The notes below the pieces were generated by a model. It saw only the letters and a program-made list of their open reading frames with translations. It did no database searches and had not been told where the DNA came from. From Gyrodactylus bullatarudis (Eukaryota > Platyhelminthes > Monogenea > Gyrodactylidea > Gyrodactylidae), in contig SSNU01002950.1 of NCBI GenBank assembly GCA_012064415.1, forward strand, positions 1 through 11,437: 11,437 nucleotides of DNA. Reading direction: 5' to 3'. The position numbers were made by a program, and so were the translations under genes. Below are positions 1 to 7,725 of this stretch, piece after piece. Every line of letters starts with the position of its first letter. Within the stretch, counting starts at the first letter, position 1.

Positions 1-413
1 CTGTTCAAAGTGTAGCAATTCCAGAGATCGGATCTAATGTTAGAATTAAAATTCCTGAAGTTGATAGATCAAAAGGAGATCTTGGATGCATTGTCGGAGT
101 TGTAATGGGAATCATAGAAGAAACTCAAATGTACAAAATTGGCACAATCCACGGAGTTCTGAAAAATCATTTGACTGCGAATATGTTTGAACCCATCAAG
201 GAGAATATTATTCAAATCAATCAAATTCCATCTGAGTCATATTCCTTGAGAGAAATTTGTTCAAAGACGTCATTAGGGAAAGGCCAAGGTTTTTTCAAAT
301 GCAATTGTATTAAAGGTTGTAAAAAAAAGACATGTAAATGTTTCAAGAATGATAGAAAATGTAATTCTAGATGCCATCATTCATTAACATGTGACAATAA
401 ATTTGAGGATTGA
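1..413 (+). CDS. KRBA2-like DDE integrase, C-terminal fragment (5' end outside window)
   Basis: The frame is open from the window edge (first full codon at position 3) to TGA at 411-413; ATG 105 is internal, not a proven start. The part before it carries a stretch ending in PEVDRSKGDLG, followed by YKIGTIHGVL. From family knowledge, this is the post-integrase region of KRBA2-like / GINGER-type transposon proteins, where a conserved (P)DVDRG(R)GD-like motif precedes a YKIGT-like strand. The tail (about 285-400) is Cys-rich: C-x1-C-x3-C-x4-C-x1-C-x6-C-x3-CH-x4-C, resembling a tesmin/CXC-type zinc-binding domain. The catalytic DDE core would lie upstream of the window. In the family the protein cuts and joins transposon DNA. 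No stop or frameshift is visible in this piece, so the gene could be young or active. The family call rests on remembered motifs, without a database search. Confidence 0.78.
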   Translation, partial: VQSVAIPEIGSNVRIKIPEVDRSKGDLGCIVGVVMGIIEETQMYKIGTIHGVLKNHLTANMFEPIKENIIQINQIPSESYSLREICSKTSLGKGQGFFKCNCIKGCKKKTCKCFKNDRKCNSRCHHSLTCDNKFED

Positions 414-423
414 TATAATTTCA

Positions 424-429
424 AATAAA
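424..429 (+). promoter_or_regulatory. Polyadenylation signal AATAAA
   Basis: A perfect AATAAA lies 11 bases after the TGA of the integrase frame. Its position fits a eukaryotic mRNA 3' end for that gene. In AT-rich DNA such hexamers also occur by chance. Confidence 0.5.
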
Positions 430-597
430 AATTCAATTTTATTAAGCTTCATAGTTTTTACTTAAATTAAATAAACATTGAGAGCTATGTCAATCCTAAG
501 AATAGAAGAAATCCTTTTTTAGTTTAGTCAATCCCTTTATAAAATATAGGAAAGAACAAGTGTGTGTCTAGTCATATCATTGACATGTCTATCTTAC

Positions 598-615
598 ACT
601 CAGTACACTCAGTAC
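598..615 (+). repeat. Tandem 9-mer ACTCAGTAC x2
   Basis: ACTCAGTAC occurs twice head to tail (598-606 and 607-615), inside the candidate MITE. Confidence 0.8.
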
Positions 616-663
616 ATGTGTAGATACAGGAATAGACCGATGTATTCATTTCAGAGTGTTTGC

Positions 664-770
664 AGTGTGTTTTGTGGGAATAAAATCTATTCACGAAAGA
701 CACTACAAACTCACTGAGTTACAAAACACACTAGGGTGTTTTGTATACACACTAAGTCACAGAACACACT
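664..770. repeat. Three ACAAAACACACT-type units, one inverted, including a 24-bp palindrome
   Basis: The unit ACAAAACACACT occurs at 721-732, as ACAGAACACACT at 759-770, and inverted as AGTGTGTTTTGT at 664-675. Positions 721-744 form a near-perfect palindrome with 11 of 12 base pairs. The longer units 713-732 and 751-770 are similar direct repeats. All lie in the subterminal half of the candidate MITE and could be transposase-binding or fold-back sequence; that role is inference. Confidence 0.65.
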
Positions 771-881
771 GTAACATATATAAGAAATACAAAAAAAGAT
801 TAGGATTGATCTGATTAGCTCTCATTGTGTACTTAGGCTGGGAAGGGTTTTTCTATATTGTCTCTTTTTTCACAATTTGTG

Positions 882-898
882 ACTCATGAATCATGAGT
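882..898. repeat. Perfect 17-bp palindrome
   Basis: ACTCATGA-A-TCATGAGT is a perfect inverted repeat with 8-base arms around one central base. It might be a protein-binding site or simple fold-back DNA; no gene is attached to it. Confidence 0.6.
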
Positions 899-911
899 GT
901 AGATATATTTA

Positions 912-967
912 GGTCTATCACCCACCTTTGGTAGGTTCAATTTTTATGAAAAGGTAAGTGATAGACC
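912..967. repeat. Hairpin with 18-bp stem (two mismatches), 20-base loop
   Basis: The left arm (912-929) begins GGTCTATCAC and the right arm (950-967) ends GTGATAGACC. The arms pair at 16 of 18 positions with a 2-base internal mismatch; the loop is 930-949. The size is short for a typical animal pre-miRNA, but the pairing is far better than expected for background here. It could be a small fold-back element or a hairpin RNA. Confidence 0.55.
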
Positions 968-1837
968 ATCTTGTTCAGTTTATACAGTTAATTTCGTAGA
1001 TAGAGCAAAATTTCGGCCAGAACAAATAAGTCTCGTCTCACTTTCTAGATTTTTGTATAAACTTTATTCTTTCAACACTCTTTAACAAATGTACATATTT
1101 ATCTATTTTTTATGTTCCAATTTCAAAAAAACTAATGATAATAATTCCATCATTTTTAGGTTAAAACAGATGAAGATTGTCAGAAAGTTAGTGATTTTGA
1201 ATAGCGTATTGATCATTCTGAGATCAGAATCTTCAGATAATTGTAAAATATCAGAGAATCATGATCTATTGATGATCTTTGAATACTTGACTGATCATTT
1301 CTTTTTATTTTTAAACAGCTGACACTAAATCTGACTCTATATAATTGTATTTTTCAAGTAAAGGACTGATTAGTCAAATATTTATTAGTAATCAATAAAC
1401 TCTTCACAATTCATGATTATTGACATTTACACATTTTTGAAGAATCTGATTTCAGAATGATTAGTTTCTCTCTATTAATGATGACAAGATCTGTTATATA
1501 TTTTTTTTGATTGAAAAAAGGACTTGCAGATATTAATAAACTCAAAAAGATTATAATCTGAATATCTGGGTTACATTGGTTGCATATGTTTATTTTGAGA
1601 CATTAATTGCCTTATTTCGTCGAAAATATTCCGAGGGTGCTAACTAATGGTCATGCTAGTAGTTAGAACGACGAAGTTATTTAGGTAAGAATTTTCGTCA
1701 GCTCTCTTCAGACCTTACACCGACTTAGAATTTATAAGTTTACATATTGCAAGGGCATAGTAGTATAGTCTTGACCAAAAGTGATTATTCATTTGTTTTG
1801 AACCAATATTTATTTGTGTTATTGACCGATAGGATCG
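968..1837. other. AT-rich non-coding stretch
   Basis: I see no credible gene. The plus-strand open frame at 1089-1322 is AT-driven, with low-complexity hydrophobic composition and no recognisable domain. Small structures present are a 16-bp perfect palindrome at 1215-1230 (ATTCTGA-GA-TCAGAAT), an inverted 7-mer pair at 1392-1398 and 1417-1423, and an inverted 7-mer pair CTAACTA/TAGTTAG at 1640-1646 and 1660-1666. Confidence 0.6.
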
Positions 1838-2533
1838 TCACTGTTTGAGGGTTGTGAAGAATTTTTCGATTTTCTGGGTCCCCGTTGCCGCTATTTTTTC
1901 CCGTTTTCTCCTCGCTTTGGGTTGCTGGGGCGATGTTGAGACATTGCGTTTCCGAGTAGGAGTAGGGGCTTGTGTTTCTGGTTGGAAAAATAATCTCTTC
2001 CGATCGTTAGAAGTTGTTGGGGCTTGTATGACGTGACAACCTGTAGAGGGTAGATTATCAACTAATGTTGAAGTGAGAGTTTCTGTTGCCAACGTGATTG
2101 TCATGTCTGTGATTTGAATTGAGTGTGGGATTTTGATAGTGTTTTTGAGTGTCATCTTGCTCATATCGTTTTGAGCGGTGAATTGAGTCGAGCAGATCAA
2201 AGGTGTTAAGATATGATTATCGTGCAATTGGAGAGATTTTGGTTCGGATTCAGGTGTTGGAAGAACAATTGTCACTACATCATGAAATGGGAGTTGGTTG
2301 GAGACTATTAGGGGCCTAATTGTGGGATTTTTGGTTTTCTTGTCATCAGGATGGTTGGAAGATCGGGGTTTATTCTTGGAGAGAGATTTATCAACTAATG
2401 TTGAGGTTGTGGGTTTATGGACCAACGAAAAGCCTGGAGGGTTGCACTCGTTTGGGATAGCGTTTAATTTGGAAGCCTTCTTGATGACATTGTGGGCTTT
2501 GTAGACATTTGCGACGGTGAATACGACCTCCAA
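1838..2533 (-). CDS. Unidentified minus-strand open frame with C-terminal PIP-box-like motif
   Basis: On the minus strand 231 codons are open, ending at TGA (1838-1840). The frame is bounded upstream by TAG at 2534-2536 and its first codon is TTG, so there is no ATG start; the first internal ATG is past the middle. It may be an exon or a truncated retroelement ORF1. GC is clearly higher than in the flanks. The product is basic and rich in Thr, Ser, Pro and Lys, so probably largely disordered. The first ~25 residues (VFTVANVYKAHNVIKKASKL) could be the end of an RRM-like fold. A Lys/Arg-rich stretch precedes the last residues TQKIEKFFTTLKQ. There x-x-x-I-x-x-F-F resembles a PCNA-interacting box, with Thr where Gln is usual. 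A 17-base DNA repeat (2055-2071 and 2388-2404) makes STLVD occur twice. I do not recognise the family; the strand choice rests on the uninterrupted length and composition. Confidence 0.4.
   Translation of the reverse strand: MEVVFTVANVYKAHNVIKKASKLNAIPNECNPPGFSLVHKPTTSTLVDKSLSKNKPRSSNHPDDKKTKNPTIRPLIVSNQLPFHDVVTIVLPTPESEPKSLQLHDNHILTPLICSTQFTAQNDMSKMTLKNTIKIPHSIQITDMTITLATETLTSTLVDNLPSTGCHVIQAPTTSNDRKRLFFQPETQAPTPTRKRNVSTSPQQPKARRKREKIAATGTQKIEKFFTTLKQ
2055..2404. repeat. Dispersed 17-bp direct repeat TTATCAACTAATGTTGA
   Basis: Identical 17-mers lie at 2055-2071 and 2388-2404, 333 bases apart, a multiple of three, so both are read in the same frame of the minus-strand open frame. This fits an ancient internal duplication of a short peptide. 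Confidence 0.7.
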
Positions 2534-2536
2534 CTA

Positions 2537-2893
2537 ATTATTTCATAATTTCTCAACCATGAGTCTTATTTTTTACTAATAGATAGAGCAATTATTCTTC
2601 TATCCAATAGTGTGATTTGATTTAAGAGTTTACATCATTGTTCTGAAAAATAATGGTTTTTGTTTACTGAGGTATTTTTGAAAATTTCCCATGTTAATCA
2701 TATATGTTATTTCACATATACCAAACTTTATTAAATAAGATATTTCTTCAAATCTCTCATTTACTTATCTGAATAATAAATGCAATTACAAAAAGTAATA
2801 ACCAGTGACCACACTTTGCTAGTAGGTTTAATGTCTAAAAACACTGTAATTTCTACATTGTGCTTATTTACAATTACAAACTTTTGATGTGAT
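2537..2893. other. AT-rich spacer without a recognised feature
   Basis: No open frame of note, no structured RNA and no repeat that I can support. Its low GC contrasts with the preceding minus-strand open frame. Confidence 0.6.
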
Positions 2894-2947
2894 TGATTGG
2901 TCTATACAAAAATAATTAAGGGTAAATTCGAGGTCTTATACGACCCT

Positions 2948-3133
2948 ATGGTATTCAACTGTATTGATAGTGAATTCGATGTTCATACTACTCGCGATGG
3001 GAATGTTTATTCCCTTTTTATGATAGCCAAAGGCGATCTTTCATATGAGAAACTAGAAGATCCCATGGATATAGATAATAATATTTCAACTATTGAAGAC
3101 ATAGAAGAAGATCAAGAAAAATCAACATCATAG
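2948..3133 (+). CDS. Hypothetical short open frame, acidic tail
   Basis: The frame is open from a TGA at 2894-2896 to TAG at 3131-3133; the first ATG is at 2948, giving 61 residues, but matching-looking protein sequence (KIIKGKFEVLYDP) continues upstream of it. This suggests a fragment of a larger protein. The middle has normal globular composition, and the last ~25 residues are acidic (DPMDIDNN, IEDIEED). I do not recognise a family. It sits between two mobile-element fragments and is most likely a further TE remnant or an isolated exon; a chance open frame remains possible. Confidence 0.3.
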   Translation: MVFNCIDSEFDVHTTRDGNVYSLFMIAKGDLSYEKLEDPMDIDNNISTIEDIEEDQEKSTS

Positions 3134-3466
3134 AGTCGGGAATATTGATATGAGAGATTCAACAAATAATTCCTTTTAGAGGAAGCTTAAGATTAAAACA
3201 GTATTTGTCATGTTAACCTCACAAATGGGGCTTGAAGGTATTCTCGAGAAATGGAGAAGATGCATGATTTTTTTCATTTATGATGGCTCAAAGATCAATC
3301 TTGAAAACTCTGTGGCAAGGTTTCAGGAGATTACGTTCTGTGCCACGAATTTCCTGAAAACAAGAACTATATTGTATGCTTTGATATTTTTTTAATAGCC
3401 CGGAACGTCAAGACGCTCTTTGCTCGTGGAATACATATACAGCTACAGTGATATCAAGCGGTCTGA
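3134..3466. other. Spacer before the GIY-YIG fragment
   Basis: I find no supportable gene. The open frame at 3210-3395 has no recognisable motif. If the downstream GIY-YIG domain belonged to a retroelement, RT or linker sequence would be expected here, but I could not read any in the three plus frames. Confidence 0.5.
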
Positions 3467-3871
3467 AAGAACTGGAAAAGGAACTTTAGACTGAAAAAAA
3501 TCTTAAAAACAAAGGAAGAGGAACATATGACCCGCTTCACAGTCATTCAGAAAGAATTTATATTCTCAGATGGTTTGGTATTCAAATTTTCGTGTGGGTC
3601 AGAATATTTTGGTCAAACAACTCGAACACTCGCTGAAAGAGTCAGAGAACAGAGGCCAAAACACAATGGTACGATACAAAATCACCTGAAAGAAAGAGGA
3701 CATGTCGCAGACGAGTCTAACTTCAAAATTCTGTATCAAGTCCATCCAAGTGCCTCCTGTTGTGTGAGAGAATCCATGCTGAACAGCGCAGAAAACCTCT
3801 ACATAACGAAATGTAAGCAAATGAACCACAATAATGATTTGGATAGTGAGAGTGAAATCACTAAACCATGA
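3467..3871 (+). pseudogene. GIY-YIG endonuclease domain fragment (Penelope-like / retroelement type)
   Basis: The frame is open from 3467; ATG 3527 starts a 114-residue product ending at TGA 3869-3871. Residues ~19-37 read VFKFSCGSEYFGQTTRTL. This is a divergent GIY...YIG core, with YFG for YIG and no clear GIY. Helix residues LAERVRE (~35-41) supply the conserved Arg. IQNHLKERGH (~50-59) matches the usual HL-x-x-(S/G)GH segment, and SAENLYI (~87-93) provides the catalytic-type Glu. Such domains cut DNA and are carried C-terminally by Penelope-like elements and related RT proteins of flatworms and other invertebrates. No RT is visible upstream, so this is probably a truncated element. Residues after ~100 are low in conservation and acidic. 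The family assignment is from remembered motifs. Confidence 0.65.
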
Positions 3872-4635
3872 TAATACAGTAAATTTCACACATGATGACT
3901 CGAGATAAATTGACTAATTTTCAGTTTAGAGAGGCAGGTTTTTTACTGTATTTTATCCTTTAATTACTTACAAGTAGATACGAGAATTAATTATCAAGAG
4001 TGAAACAATAATTTAATAAGTAAAAATATAATCTTTATTTAAAATAGTGGTAATGGTGAAGAAATTCTATTCTTCTTATTAGTCGAGTTCTAATTTTGAT
4101 ACTTTTACCATTTTATAGAGAAGAAAATTTTAAGCATAATTGCTCTTTGAATTTTGCGAATATCTCATTCAGAATCAGAGTTATTTAACTTCGAAAAGGA
4201 TAACTTTTCCAATTTTGTAGGATAAATAACCAAGGCGTTACATCATCATGAAAAAGAAGGTTTCAAAAGGAGTGTGTGATTGACACATCGATATACATTT
4301 TTTGAACTTGACAAACCTGTACTTGTGAAAGGCGGGCATACGACTTAAATTGTTGAATCAGGTAATATTTTCTTCTTGACTATATTTAATAAAGTCTCTT
4401 TTGAACGATTTTGACAGTCTGCAGGGAGCATTGACCTCTACTGTCAACACCTCCCAACACCCACACCGATTCTTTTTAAGACTGGGAATAATCCCAAACG
4501 CTGGTACAGTTGAGCAATAATAACTGATTCTTGCCGAAAGATCAATCCAGTTGATGAATGTTTATCACAATTTTCAAGATTAATATCTTTAATATCCATG
4601 TAGTGATCCATGAAAGTCTGGTAATCAAAATCATC
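3872..4635. other. AT-rich non-coding stretch left of the composite element
   Basis: No gene is visible. An inverted repeat with perfect 8-base arms (TTGACAGT 4411-4418, ACTGTCAA 4440-4447) and an isolated AATAAA (4388-4393) are the only structures I can point to. The more GC-balanced part around 4410-4560 could be part of an old LTR or flank, but I have no second copy in the window to compare. Confidence 0.5.
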
Positions 4636-4739
4636 AAAATTATTCTAATTTGAGAAAGAGCAAATTAGAAAGTAATAATTATAAACAAAATGTACAATTT
4701 GAAAATATATCTTTTTGTTTAAAGCCTCTGCATAAGAGA
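4636..4739 (+). repeat. Left copy of 104-bp direct repeat (putative short LTR or LTR remnant)
   Basis: It matches 10872-10975 without gaps and with one substitution (G at 4692 versus A at 10928). It contains a perfect hairpin, TTCTAATTTG / CAAATTAGAA (4643-4652 and 4661-4670, 8-base loop). A second stem, GCCTCT / AGAGGC (4724-4729 and 4737-4742), crosses the right edge of the repeat and is broken in the other copy. If CAAAAT is a target duplication, the repeat proper is 4641-4739. Confidence 0.85.
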
Positions 4740-4777
4740 GGCGTTATTGTCTTTTCAATTTGAAAAATCACGTTACT

Positions 4778-5323
4778 ATGTTTGAAATTCCTAAATCTCT
4801 TTCAGGCTCCACTGACGGTGCTTCCGTGGACCTTGATGAAATCCCAAATCCTATTGTAAATGAAACGGCCAATTTGCTGCATTCTGTTACGAAGAATATG
4901 AATGAAGCCTTCGATCGTTATACCGCCATGATGACTGACATGAAGTCGATGTTCGACAACAAAATTGCCGCTGTCCTTGCTGGAAACCCAACTCAGAGAG
5001 ATCACTCTCAACATGGTGAGCGTTATCACGAAGTCAGAGTAAAGAAGTTCAGCGGCGGCTTCACGGACGAGTGGCTAAGCATTTTCAAACAATAACTAAA
5101 GAGTTAAAACGTCGAAGACGTTGATCAAATTAAGAACCACATACTAATTGACTTCAACAAAGCACCCAATGCAATTCGCGAAGTCGTATTCAACTTGGCA
5201 AGCTTCCCCGAGACAAGCTTAGATGAGGTGTATCGCGGGATCTTGAACGTCGGCGAAAAGACTATTGGCTACAAGATCAACGAGGCAATCAAACCAAGGC
5301 AGTGTCATGTCAAAGGGCCTTGA
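4778..5323 (+). pseudogene. gag: Outer gypsy element: gag, 5' half (capsid region), interrupted
   Basis: ATG 4778 opens about 105 codons before TAA at 5093; a second TAA lies at 5105, then the same frame continues to TGA 5321. RVKKFSGGFTDEWLSIFKQ (from ~5035) matches the capsid entry motif of gypsy Gag proteins (K-x-F-x-G ... W ... F). After the stops, LIDFNKAPNAIREVVFNLA and SLDEVYRGIL read as further capsid helices. Gag would package element RNA in virus-like particles. The frame ends where sequence of the inner element begins, and capsid-like sequence resumes near 7728. I infer that this is one gag split by the inner element. With two stops plus the interruption it is not functional. Confidence 0.65.
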
Positions 5324-7725
5324 TTTAGTGGGCTGAATTAGATAAACAATTATCAATAATAACTCATGTGTATATTTTTTTTAAAAGGATATTGTTTGGC
5401 GATATATAAGAAATACATTATTATTATTTTGTCTCATTCACCACGTGTTTCATCTTCCTCAAATCATGGCGACATGGACAACTGATAAGATCCTAACTAT
5501 TCCAGATACGGTTAGAGAATTTGATCATCTTATGTGAACGGTCGCGCGTTCGTTTAAAGTGGCCAAAGTTATCAAGGATGAGGCAAAAATTGACAGATTC
5601 ATTGCGGCGTTGGATGTACCCTCGGCGCAGAAAGTTAGGGCTGTATACCCTGGTGATGATGACCTTGATGATGTTTCTTGGGAGAAGTTTGTATCGGATA
5701 TGAGAGAACACATTTGCCCAACACCATTCATTTGGTCAGCGAGAGTTGCCTTTTTTGATATAAAGCAAGATGGGCGTCCTTTCAGAAAATATGTAGAAGC
5801 TCTAAAGGATGCAGCGACGATGGCGAAAGTTACAGATCAAGAACTCATAACGCAGATAATGAGAGGTTTAGACAATCACAAAATTGTTTCGAGAGTAACT
5901 GAAAAAAAGCTCGGTCAATATGGTTCCAAAATGGTTTGTAGAGACAAATCAACTAAGTTACGAAGCCCTCCCATTGATAACCTCGATAACGGGTGTTAAC
6001 GAAAAAGAAACAGCGGTCCTGGGCATTGTACCGGAAATGGGTATCGACTATAATGGAAAAAGTTGTGTTTGCTCCTTCCTGGTTACGGAGTTGGACAAGT
6101 TCATACTGAATCGGCAAACCTGTGATACCTTGGGTATCTCACTTGCATTGGCAGAGGTGAATAATGTGTACATTATCAATAATACTTTTACTGCAAGTCT
6201 AAGGTTAACAAAGCAACCTGATAATAGGAAATTGATTTTCCATCACAAAAATGTCCCGGTCTCACTGATGCCCAAGGTAGAACAGACGCTTAAAGAGTGG
6301 TTAAAAGCTGGGATAATAGAACCTGTTGAGAATCCAAGTATGGCAGCCCCTCTTTCTATTGCTCACAAAAAGAATGGTGAAATTAGGCTAACAAGTGGGT
6401 ATCACAAAAGAGCCAATTTGTTCATTGATCCTGGTTCGTATCCGACCCCTCGAATCAAAGAGTTGCTGTCAAAAGTGGCCAGTTGTAAGTACTATTCAGT
6501 GATTGACCTCTCAGATGCCTATCATCAAATTGAGTTGGAGAAAGACTCTAGATACTTAACGTGCATATCTACGCATTTGGGATACTTTCAATTCACTAAA
6601 CTGCAATTTGGATTGTCGGCGGCGTCAAGAATTTTTCAGGAGGCTATGTCGAGAGCCTTGGCAGGAATACCTAGAATGGCCGTTTTTCAGGATGATATCA
6701 TCATTGGTGGTCGAACAGTGGCTGAACATGACGAGGTTTACAACATGGTTGGTGACCGTCTCAGAAGGTATGGTTTCAAAGTTAATCTCCAGAAGTTACA
6801 GAAGTGCAGTGAACGGATTCAATTCATGGGGCTCATCATTGATAAGGGCAAAGTATTACCTGATCCTGAGAAGATTTCGAAGATCAAAGACCTTGGCACA
6901 CCTTCGAATAAGAGTCAGTTGCAAAGCTTGTTAGGCATGCTGCAATACTATGGTATGATGTGTGAGAGTTACTCCCCAATACTAAGCAAGGTGTTTGGTC
7001 TACTACAGAAGGATGTTGAATGGCACTGGTGTGATGACTATACGAAAGCGTTGGAGGAAGTTCTAATTAAAATTGCTGAAGCAAGTTTGATGTTGTATGA
7101 TCCTAATAAACTCATTTATCTCAGTACAGATGCATCGGCTGAGGGTCTTGGAGCAGTCATCTCGTATGATGAAGACATGAAGCAGGTCATTCACTATTCT
7201 AGTAGACTACTCAAACCAGCTGAAAGGAAGTACTCCAATTTGGAAAGAGAAGCACTTGCAGTGATTTATGGTGTTCGCAAATTCTACAGATACCTCATCG
7301 GCAGGAAATTTGTTATACAGACCGATCACAGTCCGTTGCAGTATATATTCTCTGATCACACTGAAAACAGGCGTGTCTCTTCGAGGGTTGATGGCTGGAG
7401 GCAGTGGTTATCATTATTCAATTATGAGATCAAGTACCGGCAGGGGGAACGGATGTCTCTCCCGGATGCGCTGTCAAGAATTGGTATAAAAGAAGATGTG
7501 CTGGAGACTGTTGATGAATTTCTGGTGGTTCCGCAAGTAAATTTTGTGTATGCAGATGGTTCACATGAAACGCTTTTGAAGGCCATCAGACGAACGGATG
7601 ATTCGCTCTATTGCACGCTGAAGGAAAAGATTGAACGGAACTGGAGTGGTAATGTTAAGCTCCTGAGAGAATTCATTCAGTGCAAAGATGACTTGTATGT
7701 TGACGAAGATGTAGTGTACCTTGGT
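5324..7725 (+). mobile_element. Inner Ty3/gypsy element, truncated (no integrase, no 3' LTR)
   Basis: This block carries a leader, gag and a pol frame of a different gypsy lineage from the outer element: its RT reads FQDD against YIDD outside. Sequence before the gag ATG (5324-5465) is AT-rich and may be LTR/leader. TTTGGCGAT near 5395-5403 resembles the TGG-starting primer-binding sites of some gypsy elements, which is weak evidence. The block stops in the linker between RNase H and integrase near 7725. CCTTG occurs at both edges (5318-5322 and 7719-7723), either a 5-bp duplication or the microhomology of a template switch. Edges are uncertain by tens of bases. Confidence 0.55.
5466..5999 (+). 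pseudogene. gag: Inner gypsy element: gag fragment
   Basis: ATG 5466 opens a frame broken by TGA at 5535-5537 and then open to TAA 5997-5999. The product is predominantly helical and charged, with typical capsid features: IDRFIAALD, a YPGDDDLDDVSWEKFV stretch, RVAFFDIKQDGRPFRKYVEAL and LITQIMRGLDNHKIVSRV. The last part resembles the end of the capsid in K02A2.6-type gypsy Gag proteins. No CCHC zinc knuckle follows. From about 5900 the frame runs out of recognisable gag, and the pol frame (+1) takes over at the overlap. I infer a deletion that removed the nucleocapsid and the front of the protease. One stop and this deletion make it defective. Confidence 0.65.

Larger units (their letters stand above)
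474..829. mobile_element. Candidate MITE (TA-flanked, non-autonomous DNA transposon)
   Basis: The ends are inverted repeats. The left arm starts AACATTGAGAGCT at 474-486, and the right arm read on the minus strand starts CACAATGAGAGCT (829 back to 817), matching at 11 of 13. After a 4-base length difference the arms match again over TCAATCCTAA (491-499 region on the left, 800-809 region on the right). TA lies directly outside both ends (472-473 and 830-831), the target duplication expected of Tc1/mariner-type elements. The inside is non-coding and rich in short direct and inverted repeats (598-615 and 664-770). This is consistent with a MITE moved by an unseen transposase. I found it by eye; a second genomic copy would confirm it. 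Confidence 0.5.

Noticed and set aside
1089..1322. 77-codon plus-strand open frame
   Set aside because: AT-rich composition gives Phe/Ile/Leu/Lys-rich sequence without any domain; no homologous-looking motif and no codon signal.
1621..1700. Small structured RNA or spliced-leader-like gene (short stem at 1640-1666 and a GTAAG at 1684-1689)
   Set aside because: Only a 7-bp stem and a chance donor-like word. No conserved snRNA, SL or tRNA box is present.
1845..2504. Plus-strand open frames at 1845-2036 and 2298-2504
   Set aside because: They are the opposite strand of the longer minus-strand open frame and show no motif of their own.
3210..3395. 61-codon open frame before the GIY-YIG fragment
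   Set aside because: No recognisable motif, and its start (MLTSQMGLEG) and end (LYALIFF) look like chance AT-rich coding.
3599..3889. Minus-strand open frame over the GIY-YIG fragment
   Set aside because: Shadow of the plus-strand frame, which carries the recognisable nuclease motifs.
6608..7489. Open frames in other registers within the inner pol (6608-6934 and 7268-7489)
   Set aside because: They overlap the RT and RNase H domains read in the main frame and have no domain content.
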